Source: DATJKD01 sp963728295 | GTDB lineage: Bacteria; Pseudomonadota; Gammaproteobacteria; Steroidobacterales; Steroidobacteraceae | Direction: 5' to 3' | DNA length: 64,000 nt | Assembly (NCBI GenBank): GCA_963728295.1 | Contig: CAVSKB010000003.1 | Coordinates: 6,100 to 70,099 of the forward strand | Part shown: in pieces, positions 1-8,376 of the stretch | Layout: each line of letters starts with the position of its first letter | Position numbering within the stretch: the stretch's first letter is position 1 | Program-made: the position numbers and the translations under genes | Notes under the pieces: generated by a model | What the model was told of the DNA's origin: nothing | Seen by the model: the letters and a program-made list of their open reading frames with translations, nothing else | Databases searched by the model: none

Positions 1-912
1 ACGTGCAGCTCGATGACATTGATGCGGTAATACAGGTCTTCGCGGAAGCGGCCCGCCTTGACCAGCTCATCCAGCTTCCGGTGAGTGGCGCTCAGGATCC
101 GCACGTCCACCGGAACCTCGCGCAGCTCGCCGACCGGTCGCACGGACTTCTCCTGGATCACGCGCAGAAGCTTGACCTGCATGTGCAGCGGCAGATCCGC
201 GACCTCGTCGAGGAACAGCGTGCCGCCCTCGGCGCTGCGTATCAGACCCTCCTTGTCAGCCACCGCACCCGTGAAGCTGCCCTTCTTATGACCGAACAGC
301 TCGCTTTCCATCAACTCGGTGGGAATCGCACCGCAGTTGACAGGCACGAACGGCCCTGCGCGGCGCGGACCGGAATCGTGGATCAGCCGCGCGACGAGCT
401 CCTTGCCGGTGCCTGATTCGCCGGAGATGTGCACCGGCGCCTGGCTGCGCGCCACCTTGGTGATCATCTCGCGGAGCTGCTCCATCGGCTTGGACAGCCC
501 GAGCAGCCGCATCGCGCTGTAGCGACCCGTCTCTTCGATCGACTCCTGCAGCCGCAGGGTGTTGGCGATCAGCTTGCGCAGCGCCGGCAGGTCGAGCGGC
601 TTCGAGATGAAATCGAAGGCGCCGAGCTTCAGCGCGCGCACGGCCGTCTCGACGTTGCCGTGTGCGGTGATGACCGCCACAGGGACGCCGAAGCGATGCG
701 CCTGAATCCACTCGAGTAGGTCGAGCCCGTTGCCGTCGGGCAGCTTCATGTCGGTGAGCACGAGACCGAAACGCTCGCCTGCCGAGCAGCTTCCGCGCCG
801 CCGCCAGGTCGCCGACGGCCTCGACGCCGAGGCCCATCCTCTCGAGCGTGATCGTGAGGAGCTCCCGGATATCGGGTTCGTCGTCGACGACGAGTGCGCG
901 CGGGTTAGGCAT
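1..912 (-). CDS. NtrC-family sigma-54 response regulator, PilR-like; partial and frameshifted
   Basis: Response regulator that would activate sigma-54 promoters on phosphorylation by the kinase encoded just upstream. It starts at ATG 912 with a receiver domain (ALVVDDEPDIRELL). Near 780 the reading frame breaks and continues in another frame with the receiver phosphorylation site (LVLTDMKLPDGNG), then an AAA+ domain with Walker A (GESGTGKE, about 390-425), the sigma-54 contact loop as GSFTGA (about 265-285) and the YYRINVIELH block at the window edge. The C-terminal part and the Fis-type HTH lie outside the window. The start is 27 bp after the kinase stop, so the two form one operon. One net inserted base (or two lost) near 781 explains the break; sequencing error is possible. 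The PilR assignment rests on the PilS-like partner. Confidence 0.85.
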
Positions 913-938
913 GGCCAAAGTCTATACGAGGCGCCGAG

Positions 939-2573
939 CTACCATTCCCACCGCTGCGGATCCGCGAAGATCACGCGGAAGGTGCTGCCGCCCCCCGGCC
1001 GCGGCTCGTAGAGCAGCATCGCCCCGTTGGTCTGGCAAAGCTCGCGCGAGATGAACAGTCCCAGCCCCGTACCACCAACACCGTCGGTGAAGAACGGCTC
1101 GAAGATCCGCTCCGCGTCGGCGGCATCGATGCCCGGCCCGCGATCGGCCACTTCGAGGTAGGGGCGGCCGCTGCTCGGGACCCGCCCGGCGCGCAGCTCG
1201 ACCGTGTCGCCACGATCGCCCCCGCCGTGCTTGACCGCGTTGTCACACAGGTTCCACACCACCTGGTGCAGGTGCGACGGGTCGAAATGCACCTGCAGCC
1301 TCGGCAGGTCGCTCGTCAGGCGCAGTCGTGCCGGCGCGAGTTGCAGCGTGTCGCGGAACTCGTTCGTGAGAGTCTCGAGCCACGCGTCGAGCTGCAGCCG
1401 TTCCTGTCGCGTCTTGTCCCGGCGCGAGAGCTCCAGCACGTTGTCGATGATCTGGCTCACCCGCACCGCGTTCTTCTCGATGATGTCGGTGAGGTGCCGG
1501 TCGTCGGCGCCGATCGCCGGGGATTCGCGCAGAAGCTGGCTCGCATGGCTCATCGCGCCGACGGGATTGCGGATCTCGTGCGCGATGCTGGCGCTCAGGC
1601 GTCCGAGCGCCGCGAGCTTGGACTGCTGAACGCGCTCCGCCATCTGGCTCGTGTCCTCGAGGAAGATCAGGACCGGTCCCGGGCCGTGGTGTGACAGCGA
1701 GACGAACTGTGGCTGAATGACCGTCCCACCATCGGCTGAGACGACCTCGGCGACCGTGTCGCGCCGGTCGGATTCCTGGCGTCGCCAGGTCTCGAGCAGG
1801 TACAGGAGGCGAGGCGAGACCTCACCGAGCAACTCGCCGCTCAGGACCTTATCGCCCTTGAGCAACCGCGAGGCCGTCTCGTTGATCAGGCGGATGCGGT
1901 CCTCGGCATCGACCACGAGGATGCTCTCGCGCAGGTGCTGCACGATGAACTCGTTGAGCTCGCTCAGGTTGGCGAGGTCGAGATCCCGCTGCTGCACGCG
2001 CGCTTCGCTTTCGCGCAGCTTGTTGGCCATCGGCAATGCGAGCAGCGTGATGGCGAACAGGCTCGCGCCGGTGAGGCCGGCGACCACGAAGTCCGAAGCG
2101 CTGCCAAAGCCCGAGAGACTGGCGACCAGCGCCTGGAACAGGAGTGCAATCACGATGAACGATGTGGCGGCAAGCGCAAGCCGCGGCCTGACGATGGTCG
2201 CGGTAGCGCCCGACGGCAATACCAGGAGATTTGCGAGTCCGGTGGTCATCCCGCCGCTCGCGTGTATCAGCAGCGCGACTGCGATCGCGTCGACGGCCAG
2301 CAGGATGAGCGCCTGCCACTGCACGCTCGGCCAGCGCTGCTGGATCGACCGGATGCTGACGAGCCCGGCGGCAAACCAGGCCGCGCAGACACCGAGGAAC
2401 ATCCCTGGCAAATGACCGCCGAGGGTATATTCCGGCGCGTTGAAGAAGAAGACGAGCAGCAGCACCATCGGTGCGAGCAGCCGGAAGATATTGAGCAGGC
2501 CGATGACCCGCCAGGGCAGGTCCACCTGTTCCGCGGTTTGAGCCAGTTTGCCCGCCTCGATCGCTTGCGCCAT
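939..2573 (-). CDS. PilS-like membrane sensor histidine kinase
   Basis: A 544-residue inner-membrane histidine kinase. About six hydrophobic segments fill the first 190 residues (FRLLAPMVLLLVFFF first). A PAS-like region follows (NEFIVQHLRESILVVDAED), then the HisKA H-box (SIAHEIRNPVGAMSHASQLL, His near residue 330), the N-box (NLCDNAVKHGG) and the G boxes (VADRGPGID, GGTGLGLFIS). This six-helix plus PAS layout, with an NtrC-type regulator directly downstream, matches PilS, the kinase that controls pilin transcription with PilR. No pilin gene is in view, so the physiological target is inferred. ATG 2573 is chosen because the membrane domain follows directly. Confidence 0.88.
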   Translation of the reverse strand: MAQAIEAGKLAQTAEQVDLPWRVIGLLNIFRLLAPMVLLLVFFFNAPEYTLGGHLPGMFLGVCAAWFAAGLVSIRSIQQRWPSVQWQALILLAVDAIAVALLIHASGGMTTGLANLLVLPSGATATIVRPRLALAATSFIVIALLFQALVASLSGFGSASDFVVAGLTGASLFAITLLALPMANKLRESEARVQQRDLDLANLSELNEFIVQHLRESILVVDAEDRIRLINETASRLLKGDKVLSGELLGEVSPRLLYLLETWRRQESDRRDTVAEVVSADGGTVIQPQFVSLSHHGPGPVLIFLEDTSQMAERVQQSKLAALGRLSASIAHEIRNPVGAMSHASQLLRESPAIGADDRHLTDIIEKNAVRVSQIIDNVLELSRRDKTRQERLQLDAWLETLTNEFRDTLQLAPARLRLTSDLPRLQVHFDPSHLHQVVWNLCDNAVKHGGGDRGDTVELRAGRVPSSGRPYLEVADRGPGIDAADAERIFEPFFTDGVGGTGLGLFISRELCQTNGAMLLYEPRPGGGSTFRVIFADPQRWEW

Positions 2574-2666
2574 CGCCCGAATTTAACAGAGGCCCCCACG
2601 ACGGCCTGCGGAGGCCGTCACGCCCTGCGGGCCTGGCACCGCGCCGAGCCCTGTCCGACCGGCGCG

Positions 2667-2698
2667 GATCTTTGCTCCGACCGGCCAGTTTGTCCACA
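2667..2698 (-). promoter_or_regulatory. Candidate sigma-70-type promoter upstream of the kinase gene
   Basis: Read on the minus strand: TGGACA (2696-2691), a 17-base spacer, then AAAGAT (2673-2668). The same layout with nearly the same spacer recurs at 3484-3515 before the next minus-strand gene, which supports function. The predicted transcript would start about 90 bases before the kinase ATG. The -10 hexamer is a weak match. Confidence 0.45.
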
Positions 2699-2750
2699 GC
2701 ATTCGGCGGGCGGGGTCGACCGCGGAGGGCCTTGACCACGCTCGCCTTCT

Positions 2751-3455
2751 CTAGGCGTACGGCCGATAGGGCAGGTGAAAGTGCACGAACAGCGCGAGCG
2801 CAAGCACGGCGAGCGACGCATAGAGGCTCGCGCGCCAATGCCCGGGAGCCGACTCGACCACGTCGAAGTCACTCACGAAGATCGTCTCGCACGCTCCGTT
2901 GCCGGAGTCTTCGCGCGTCGTGCTCGTGCCGCGCTTGTTCCGGCCGCTCCCGTAGGCCGCGAGCCAGCCCCGTACCCGTACCTGGTCGCCGACCCGCACG
3001 TCCGCCACGCGATCCCTGACGGCCTCGTCGTCCGAGATCAGGTGATTGTTGGAGATCTGCTCGGGCCGGATGCTCTCCCACGCCGTGTCGTCCGACGTCT
3101 CGAAGTTGCACGTGAAATCGCCGTTCCAGAACTCGATCTCCGACAGGTGCGGGCTCGCGGCGGTGTCGCCCCAGACGACGCACAGGTCGGCAACGTTCAG
3201 GTGATCGTTCGCGGCGCGATGCATGCGGCTCGTGCCGTCGTGCTGGCGGTAGGAGACGACCAGGCCGTGCAGCTCGTACTCGAACTGCGGCTCCACCTCG
3301 TAGCGCACGCCCGAATACTCCACCGCGAAGGGCTTTCTCGCCGTCGGCTCCTGGCGCGGCTCCGCCCCCAGAGTCGGCAGGATCGCGCTGCTCGGTGGCA
3401 GATCGTTGCGGTGCCAGAACGACACGAGCGCCATGAGGCAGCTGGCGCAGAGCAC
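2751..3455 (-). CDS. Envelope protein with terminal membrane helices, unknown function
   Basis: About 234 residues. A hydrophobic N-terminus (VLCASCLMALVSFW) and a C-terminal helix (LYASLAVLALALFVHFHL) flank a soluble middle of about 180 residues rich in Asp/Glu, with a stretch DQVRVRGWLAAYG that resembles an OB-like strand pattern. The start is uncertain: GTG 3455 lies just inside a promoter-like element, and ATG 3434 is the alternative. The open frame extends further upstream over sucC, but those codons are antisense to sucC and are rejected. I do not recognise a named family. Its minus-strand orientation next to the PilSR-like pair and its shared promoter-type sequence suggest co-regulation, which is inference. 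Confidence 0.6.
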   Translation of the reverse strand: MLCASCLMALVSFWHRNDLPPSSAILPTLGAEPRQEPTARKPFAVEYSGVRYEVEPQFEYELHGLVVSYRQHDGTSRMHRAANDHLNVADLCVVWGDTAASPHLSEIEFWNGDFTCNFETSDDTAWESIRPEQISNNHLISDDEAVRDRVADVRVGDQVRVRGWLAAYGSGRNKRGTSTTREDSGNGACETIFVSDFDVVESAPGHWRASLYASLAVLALALFVHFHLPYRPYA

Positions 3456-3483
3456 GATCTTGTTCAGTGACCGGATTCCCAGA

Positions 3484-3515
3484 GATCTTTGCTCCCACCG
3501 GACGGTTTGTCCACA
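3484..3515 (-). promoter_or_regulatory. Second copy of the repeated promoter-like element
   Basis: On the minus strand: TGGACA (3513-3508), 17-base spacer, AAAGAT (3490-3485). It nearly repeats the element at 2667-2698, with about 28 of 32 positions identical by eye. It lies about 30 bases before the envelope-protein start and about 35 bases before sucC on the other strand. Confidence 0.45.
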
Positions 3516-3549
3516 ATACGCGACTTCGTCCCGCCCGCCGGCCTCCCAG

Positions 3550-4719
3550 ATGAATCTGCACGAATACCAGTCCAAGCAGCTTTTTGCCCGGTACGGAATC
3601 CCTGTACCCGCAGGCCACGTCGCCGGAAGCCCGGAGGACGCCGCTCGAGCAGCCATCCGCCTGGGTGGGTCGGTGTGGGTGGTGAAGGCACAGGTGCACG
3701 CCGGGGGCCGCGGCAAGGGGGGAGGCATCAAGCTCGTCAGGTCGACCGAGGAAGTGATGTCGGCCGCGGCCGCGATGCTCGGGCAGCGCCTCAAGACCAA
3801 GCAGACCGGTCCGGAGGGCTTGCCTATCGGCAAGGTCTACGTCGAATCGGGCTCGAACATCGCGCGCGAGTTGTATCTCAGCTTGCTGCTGAACCGCGAT
3901 ACGGGGCGCATCGCCTTCGTCGCCTCGGCGGCGGGCGGCATGGACATCGAGGAAGTCGCCGCGAAGACCCCGGAGCGCATCGTACGGGTCGAGATTCATC
4001 CGGCAGCGGGACTCCAGGGCTCGCATTGCCGCACGCTCGCTTATGGCCTCGGGCTCGAGGGCAAGCAGGTCGCAGAGTTCGAGGAAATTGTCCGCGGGCT
4101 TTATCGGCTCTATCTGGATTGCGACTGTGGCCTGGTCGAGGTGAACCCGCTGATCGTCACCGGAGACGGGCACCTGGTCGCGCTCGACGCCAAGATCAGC
4201 ATCGAGGACAACGCGCTCTTTCGCCAGAAGGAGTTCCTTGCCTGGCGCGACCCGAGCCAGGAAGACGAGATGGAGCGGCACGCGGCCGAGGCGGAGCTCA
4301 ACTACGTATCGCTCGACGGCGACATCGCCTGCATGGTGAACGGTGCCGGGCTCGCGATGGCGACGATGGACCTGATCAAGCTGCATGGCGGCGCGCCGGC
4401 GAACTTCCTCGACGTGGGCGGCGGCGCCACGCGCGAACGGGTTACGACGGCTTTCAAGCTCGTTCTCTCCAACCCGAAGGTCAAGGCGATCCTGGTCAAC
4501 ATCTTCGGCGGAATCGTCCGCTGCGACATGATCGCCGAGGGCGTGATCGGCGCGGCGAGCGACATCGGCATCAAGGTGCCGGTCGTGGTGCGCATCGAGG
4601 GAACCAACGCCGCGCAGGGACGCGAGCTGCTCGCGAAGAGCGGCCTCGCGCTCACGGCCGCGTCCGACCTGACGGACGCGGCGAAGAAGGTAGTGGCCGC
4701 GGCCCGCCGCAAGTCCTGA
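3550..4719 (+). CDS. sucC: Succinyl-CoA synthetase beta subunit (ADP-forming)
   Basis: TCA-cycle enzyme subunit that, with SucD, interconverts succinyl-CoA and succinate with nucleotide phosphorylation in the cytoplasm. The 389-residue product is the usual length. It begins MNLHEYQSKQLFARYGIPVP, has the ATP-grasp nucleotide-binding region (WVVKAQVHAGGRGKGGGIK, residues 42-60), the metal-binding LVEVNPLIV, and the C-terminal CoA-ligase domain with GGGATRERV and NIFGGIVRCD. ATG 3550 matches the conserved N-terminus; a longer in-frame start at 3406 would overlap the divergent promoter region and is rejected. sucD follows after 10 bp, so the two are co-transcribed. Confidence 0.97.
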   Translation: MNLHEYQSKQLFARYGIPVPAGHVAGSPEDAARAAIRLGGSVWVVKAQVHAGGRGKGGGIKLVRSTEEVMSAAAAMLGQRLKTKQTGPEGLPIGKVYVESGSNIARELYLSLLLNRDTGRIAFVASAAGGMDIEEVAAKTPERIVRVEIHPAAGLQGSHCRTLAYGLGLEGKQVAEFEEIVRGLYRLYLDCDCGLVEVNPLIVTGDGHLVALDAKISIEDNALFRQKEFLAWRDPSQEDEMERHAAEAELNYVSLDGDIACMVNGAGLAMATMDLIKLHGGAPANFLDVGGGATRERVTTAFKLVLSNPKVKAILVNIFGGIVRCDMIAEGVIGAASDIGIKVPVVVRIEGTNAAQGRELLAKSGLALTAASDLTDAAKKVVAAARRKS

Positions 4720-4729
4720 AGGGAAGTCA

Positions 4730-5734
4730 ATGTCCATACTCGTCGACAAGAACACGCGTGTCATCTGCCAGGGGTTCACGGGCAAGCAGGGCACGTTTCA
4801 TTCGCAGCAGGCTCTGGAGTACGGCACCAAGCTGGTCGGCGGCGTCACGCCGGGGCGCGGCGGGGAAAAGCATCTCGGCCTGCCGGTGTTCAACACGGTG
4901 CGCGATGCGGTCGCAAAGACCGGCGCCGATGCGAGCATGATCTACGTGCCGGCGCCGTACGCGGCGGACGCGATCCTGGAGGCCGCCGACGCGGGCGTAG
5001 CACTCATCGTGTGCATCACCGAGGGCATCCCGGTGAACGACATGGTGAAGGTCAAGGCCGCGCTCAGGGATTCACAGTCGCGGCTGGTGGGACCCAACTG
5101 CCCGGGCGTGATCACACCCGGCGCCTGCAAGATCGGCATCATGCCCGGTTTCATCCACAAGCCCGGCAGCATCGGCATCGTCTCGCGCTCGGGCACCCTC
5201 ACGTACGAGGCCGTATTCCAGACCACCAATATCGGGCTCGGCCAGAGCAGTTGCGTCGGGATCGGCGGCGACCCCGTGCGCGGCATGAACTTCATCGACG
5301 TCATCGCGCTCTTCGAGCAGGACCCGAAAACAGCCGGCATCCTCATGGTCGGGGAGATCGGCGGCACGGACGAGGAGGCGGCCGCGGAGTTCATCCGCGC
5401 GAACGTACGCAAGCCGGTCGTGGCATACATCGCCGGTGTGACGGCGCCCCCGGGCAAGCGGATGGGTCACGCGGGCGCGGTGATCTCCGGTGGCAAGGGT
5501 ACGGCGGCCGACAAGTTCGCCGCGCTCGAAGCCGCACGCGTGACGACCGTGCGCTCGCCCGCCGAGCTCGGCAGCGCGATTGCGGCGCGAGTGGCGCGGG
5601 GTGGCCGCACCCCCACTGGGCGCAGCTCGGCGAAGGCAAAGACGCCGCGGAAACCGGCGAAAGCGCCGGTGCGACGGAAGATGGCAGCGCGGCGGAAAAA
5701 GCCCTCGACGAAGGCCACACAGCGCAGACGCTAA
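4730..5734 (+). CDS. sucD: Succinyl-CoA synthetase alpha subunit with basic C-terminal extension
   Basis: Binds CoA and carries the phosphohistidine intermediate of succinyl-CoA synthetase. The N-terminal CoA-binding Rossmann domain shows VICQGFTGKQGTFHSQQAL, the middle has GPNCPGVITP, and the active-site His lies in KRMGHAGAVISGGKGTA near residue 250. The family is normally about 290 residues. Here the product is 334, because a tail of about 44 residues rich in Lys, Arg, Ala and Pro (SAKAKTPRKPAKAPVRRK and on) follows the conserved end. The catalytic part is unremarkable. The tail resembles the nucleic-acid-binding tails of histone-like proteins, but its role here is unknown. Confidence 0.95.
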   Translation: MSILVDKNTRVICQGFTGKQGTFHSQQALEYGTKLVGGVTPGRGGEKHLGLPVFNTVRDAVAKTGADASMIYVPAPYAADAILEAADAGVALIVCITEGIPVNDMVKVKAALRDSQSRLVGPNCPGVITPGACKIGIMPGFIHKPGSIGIVSRSGTLTYEAVFQTTNIGLGQSSCVGIGGDPVRGMNFIDVIALFEQDPKTAGILMVGEIGGTDEEAAAEFIRANVRKPVVAYIAGVTAPPGKRMGHAGAVISGGKGTAADKFAALEAARVTTVRSPAELGSAIAARVARGGRTPTGRSSAKAKTPRKPAKAPVRRKMAARRKKPSTKATQRRR

Positions 5735-5816
5735 GTCCGTCATCGGCAATTGAGAAGTTGGCGATCTGAAAGTTCGCTAATTGCACCCATCCACGGTCGC
5801 TGGTACCGTCGTCCGC

Positions 5817-6050
5817 ATGGCCCGCCCACTTGCCAAGATCGAGAAGGAACTTCGCTCCCTCAGCACGCCTGAGAAGGAAGCCTTACTGCGGGTGCTTTGG
5901 GAAGAGCTCGACGGTCCTGCTGACCCGGACGTGGAGGCTGCCTGGCTTAGGGAAGTGAGCCGTCGCTCCGAGGAAATCGACTCTGGTGCGGTCGAAAGCG
6001 TACCCGCTGACGAGGTGTTTCGCCGGCTTCATTCCCAGCTCAAGAGATGA
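5817..6050 (+). CDS. Addiction-module antitoxin component
   Basis: Small acidic protein of 77 residues (MARPLAKIEKELRSLSTPEK, then LLRVLWEELDGP and EAAWLREVSRRSEEIDSG). This is the pattern of the putative addiction-module component family (TIGR02574-like), which pairs with ParE/RelE toxins. It overlaps the toxin gene by 4 bp, the usual coupling. ATG 5817 is chosen over TTG 5781 because the conserved region begins here. It should neutralise the downstream toxin and repress the shared promoter by family analogy. Confidence 0.8.
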   Translation: MARPLAKIEKELRSLSTPEKEALLRVLWEELDGPADPDVEAAWLREVSRRSEEIDSGAVESVPADEVFRRLHSQLKR

Positions 6051-6337
6051 AGGCCGAGTTTCACCCCGCAGCGGAGCAGGAGCTCGCTGCGGCAGTGACT
6101 CTCGGTGAGCAACGCAGCGCAGGACTTGGCGGTGAGTTGTTGGCAGAAGCGCAGCGCATCGCGGAGCTCCTCTGCGACACTCCGAGCATCGGTGAGGTAA
6201 TCGACGCTCGACATAGACGATTTCCGATGCGTCGCTTTCCATTTGCGTTCATATACCGTGTCGATGCAGACGTATTGCGCATCATCGCCCTGTCGCATCG
6301 GCGACAAAGGCCAGGATACTGGCGTGGTCGGGTGTGA
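6047..6337 (+). CDS. ParE/RelE-superfamily toxin
   Basis: A 96-residue basic protein: MKAEFHPAAEQELAAAVTLG, then GLGGELLAEAQRIAELL, RRFPMRRFPFAFIYRVDAD and the C-terminal block VLRIIALSHRRQRPGYWRGR. These are hallmarks of the ParE-like family, which poisons gyrase or, in RelE relatives, cleaves mRNA on the ribosome. RPGYW is the characteristic C-terminal motif of the subgroup encoded with TIGR02574 antitoxins. It overlaps its antitoxin by ATGA. Both genes appear intact, so the module may be active. Confidence 0.85.
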   Translation: MKAEFHPAAEQELAAAVTLGEQRSAGLGGELLAEAQRIAELLCDTPSIGEVIDARHRRFPMRRFPFAFIYRVDADVLRIIALSHRRQRPGYWRGRV

Positions 6338-6424
6338 CCGCTGACGAGTCAGGAAGCGGGATTCTGTATCGAGGGCGGATGAGATGCAGCGTACGCGCGC
6401 TCGTCTGATCGAGCGTGAATTCGC

Positions 6425-7535
6425 ATGGATCCGATCGCGCACACCCTGACCGGCGCCGCACTCGCGGCCGCGGGGCTGCGACGCGCAACCCCGCTTGCGA
6501 CCGCGGCGCTCGTGATCGGCGCCAACGCTCCGGACATCGACGTGCTGACCGGCTTTGCCGGCCGCTATGCGGCGCTCGCGATGCGCCGCGGCTGGACGCA
6601 CGGCGTGCTGGCGATCGCGGTGCTGCCGTTCGTCGTCACCGCGCTCCTGCTGCTCTGGGACCGGCTGCGGCGCAGACCTGATCGCGCGCCCGCGCGCGCC
6701 GGTCCATTGCTGGGACTCGCCGCGCTGGCTGTGATCACCCATCCCATCCTCGACTGGCTCAACAACTACGGGATGCGCTGGCTCATGCCGTTCGACGGTC
6801 GCTGGTCCTACGGAGATGCGCTCTTCATCGTCGATCCGTGGGTGTGGCTCGCGCTCGGCGGAGTCGTGTTTCTCCGTTACTCGGCGGGCGCGGCGGCATT
6901 CGCGCTGTGGGCGGTCTTCTGGCTGCTCGGAACATGGCTGCTGTTCACGATACCGATCGTTCCGTGGCCATCCCGCATGCTGTGGGTGGCGGGCGTCGTG
7001 GGATTCGTCGCCGTGCGTATTCTCCGCCCGGAAGTCGGGCGGCCGCCCGCATCGGAACGGCTCGCGCGCGTTGCGGTCGGCTGCGTCGTCGCTTACATGG
7101 GCGCAGCGCTTGCCGCCAGCGCTGTCGCACGACGCGAAGTGCGCAGCATGCTTGCCGACTTAGGTGTAGGTCCGGTCACGAGCGTGATGGTCGGTCCTGC
7201 GGCTGCGAATCCGTTCGCGGGATCGGTCGTGGCTGCGACGCCGGATGGGTACCACGTCGGAGAGTGGCGCTGGTTCGCTGAGCCGCGGTTGCGGCTCGAC
7301 CCGCAGTGGATAGAACGACACGACGGGGATCCGGCCGTCGCCGCCGCGAGCCGGTACCCGTCCCGCACGTGACTATCTCACGTGGTCGCGGTATCCCTAC
7401 TTCGAGATCGAGCATCGCGATGACGGTTACATCGTGCGGGTGCGCGATGCCCGTTATCGCGGCCTGGGGCTCGAGGGCCCGGACGTGCATCTCGACGGCG
7501 ATCTGGAACCGCTTGGGTTTTCCCCGCAGCACTAA
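6425..7535 (+). CDS. YdjM/DUF457-type inner-membrane metal-dependent hydrolase, frameshifted near the C-terminus
   Basis: Inner-membrane protein of the LexA-regulated YdjM-like putative hydrolase family. The N-terminus carries MDPIAHTLTGAALAAAGLRR and the acidic APDIDVLTGF; GWTHGVL and THPILDWLNNYG are the family's His/Asp motifs. Several hydrophobic segments follow. The frame ends early at 7372 after ASRYPSRT. In another frame the expected tail continues to 7535 (ARDYLTWSRYPYFEIEHRDD, then VRVRDARYRGLGLEG), so one indel near 7350-7370 splits an otherwise full-length gene of about 370 residues. Substrate unknown. Confidence 0.82.
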
Positions 7536-7541
7536 GCTATG

Positions 7542-7569
7542 ACGCCTTGCGTTATATGACGCTTGGCGT
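7542..7569. promoter_or_regulatory. Tandem palindromic operator-like site
   Basis: Two short palindromes of the form ACGC-N3-GCGT stand 17 bp apart: ACGCCTTGCGT (7542-7552) and ACGCTTGGCGT (7559-7569), joined by TATATG. Sites of this shape are familiar from HigBA-type toxin-antitoxin promoters. No recognisable toxin or antitoxin follows, only a short possible leader frame from 7625 (MSKSSTTTRRKVKPDLIPNP) ahead of the ABC operon. Confidence 0.4.
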
Positions 7570-7713
7570 TTAGGAAGCTGTCGGATCTCAGCGCGGTGCC
7601 GGGTAATGGTCTGAGGAGCCACGAATGTCGAAATCGTCGACTACCACTCGTAGAAAGGTGAAGCCGGACCTGATCCCGAATCCCACATCCGGGCGACCGA
7701 ATAGGACTGGTCA

Positions 7714-8376
7714 GTGTCAGTCGACGTCCGCAATCTCTCCAAACGGTTCCAGGGCGATGCGGACCGCCTGGTGCTGCAGGACGTCACGCTGCAGGTCGCC
7801 GCGGGCGAGTACGTCGCGATCATGGGCGAATCCGGCGCCGGCAAGTCGACGCTGCTCAACCTGATCGCAGGGCTCGACCGGCCGGACTCAGGATCGGTGA
7901 TGATCGATGGCGTCGACCTGGGCGCTCTCGATGACGACGCGCGTACGCTGCTCAGGCGGCGGCGAATGGGCTTCGTGTTCCAGTCATTTCATCTGCTGCC
8001 GTATCTCAGCGTGGCGCGCAACGTCGCGCTGCCACTCGCGCTGAACGGCATCAGCGGGGCGCCTGCCGATTTCCGGCTCGGCGAGTTGCTCGCGGCGGTG
8101 GGGCTCGCCGACCGGGCCGACAGCGCGCCGGGAGAGCTCTCGGGGGGCGAGATGCAACGCGTGGCGATCGCGCGAGCGCTTGTGCACCGGCCGGCCGTGC
8201 TGCTCGCCGACGAGCCGACCGGGAACCTCGATCCGCGCATCGCTTCGAACGTGCTCACGCTGCTGCGCGACCAGGTGAAACGCGACGGCGCGGCCGGCAT
8301 CCTGGTCACGCATTCCGCGGCGGCAGCAGCGGGTGCCGACCGCGTGTACGTGCTGGAGGGCGGCCGTCTGCGATGA
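7714..8376 (+). CDS. ABC transporter ATP-binding protein, LolD/MacB-like
   Basis: ATPase of 220 residues that would power the adjacent FtsX-type permease. Walker A is GESGAGKST (about residues 39-47), followed by the Q-loop FVFQSFHLLP, the signature LSGGEMQRVAIARAL, Walker B VLLADEPTGNLD and the H-loop His in GILVTHSAA. This is the short single-domain type that partners LolCE/MacB/FtsX-like permeases, which extract or signal substrates at the outer face rather than import them. Its stop overlaps the permease start by 4 bp (ATGA). Confidence 0.93.
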   Translation: MSVDVRNLSKRFQGDADRLVLQDVTLQVAAGEYVAIMGESGAGKSTLLNLIAGLDRPDSGSVMIDGVDLGALDDDARTLLRRRRMGFVFQSFHLLPYLSVARNVALPLALNGISGAPADFRLGELLAAVGLADRADSAPGELSGGEMQRVAIARALVHRPAVLLADEPTGNLDPRIASNVLTLLRDQVKRDGAAGILVTHSAAAAAGADRVYVLEGGRLR

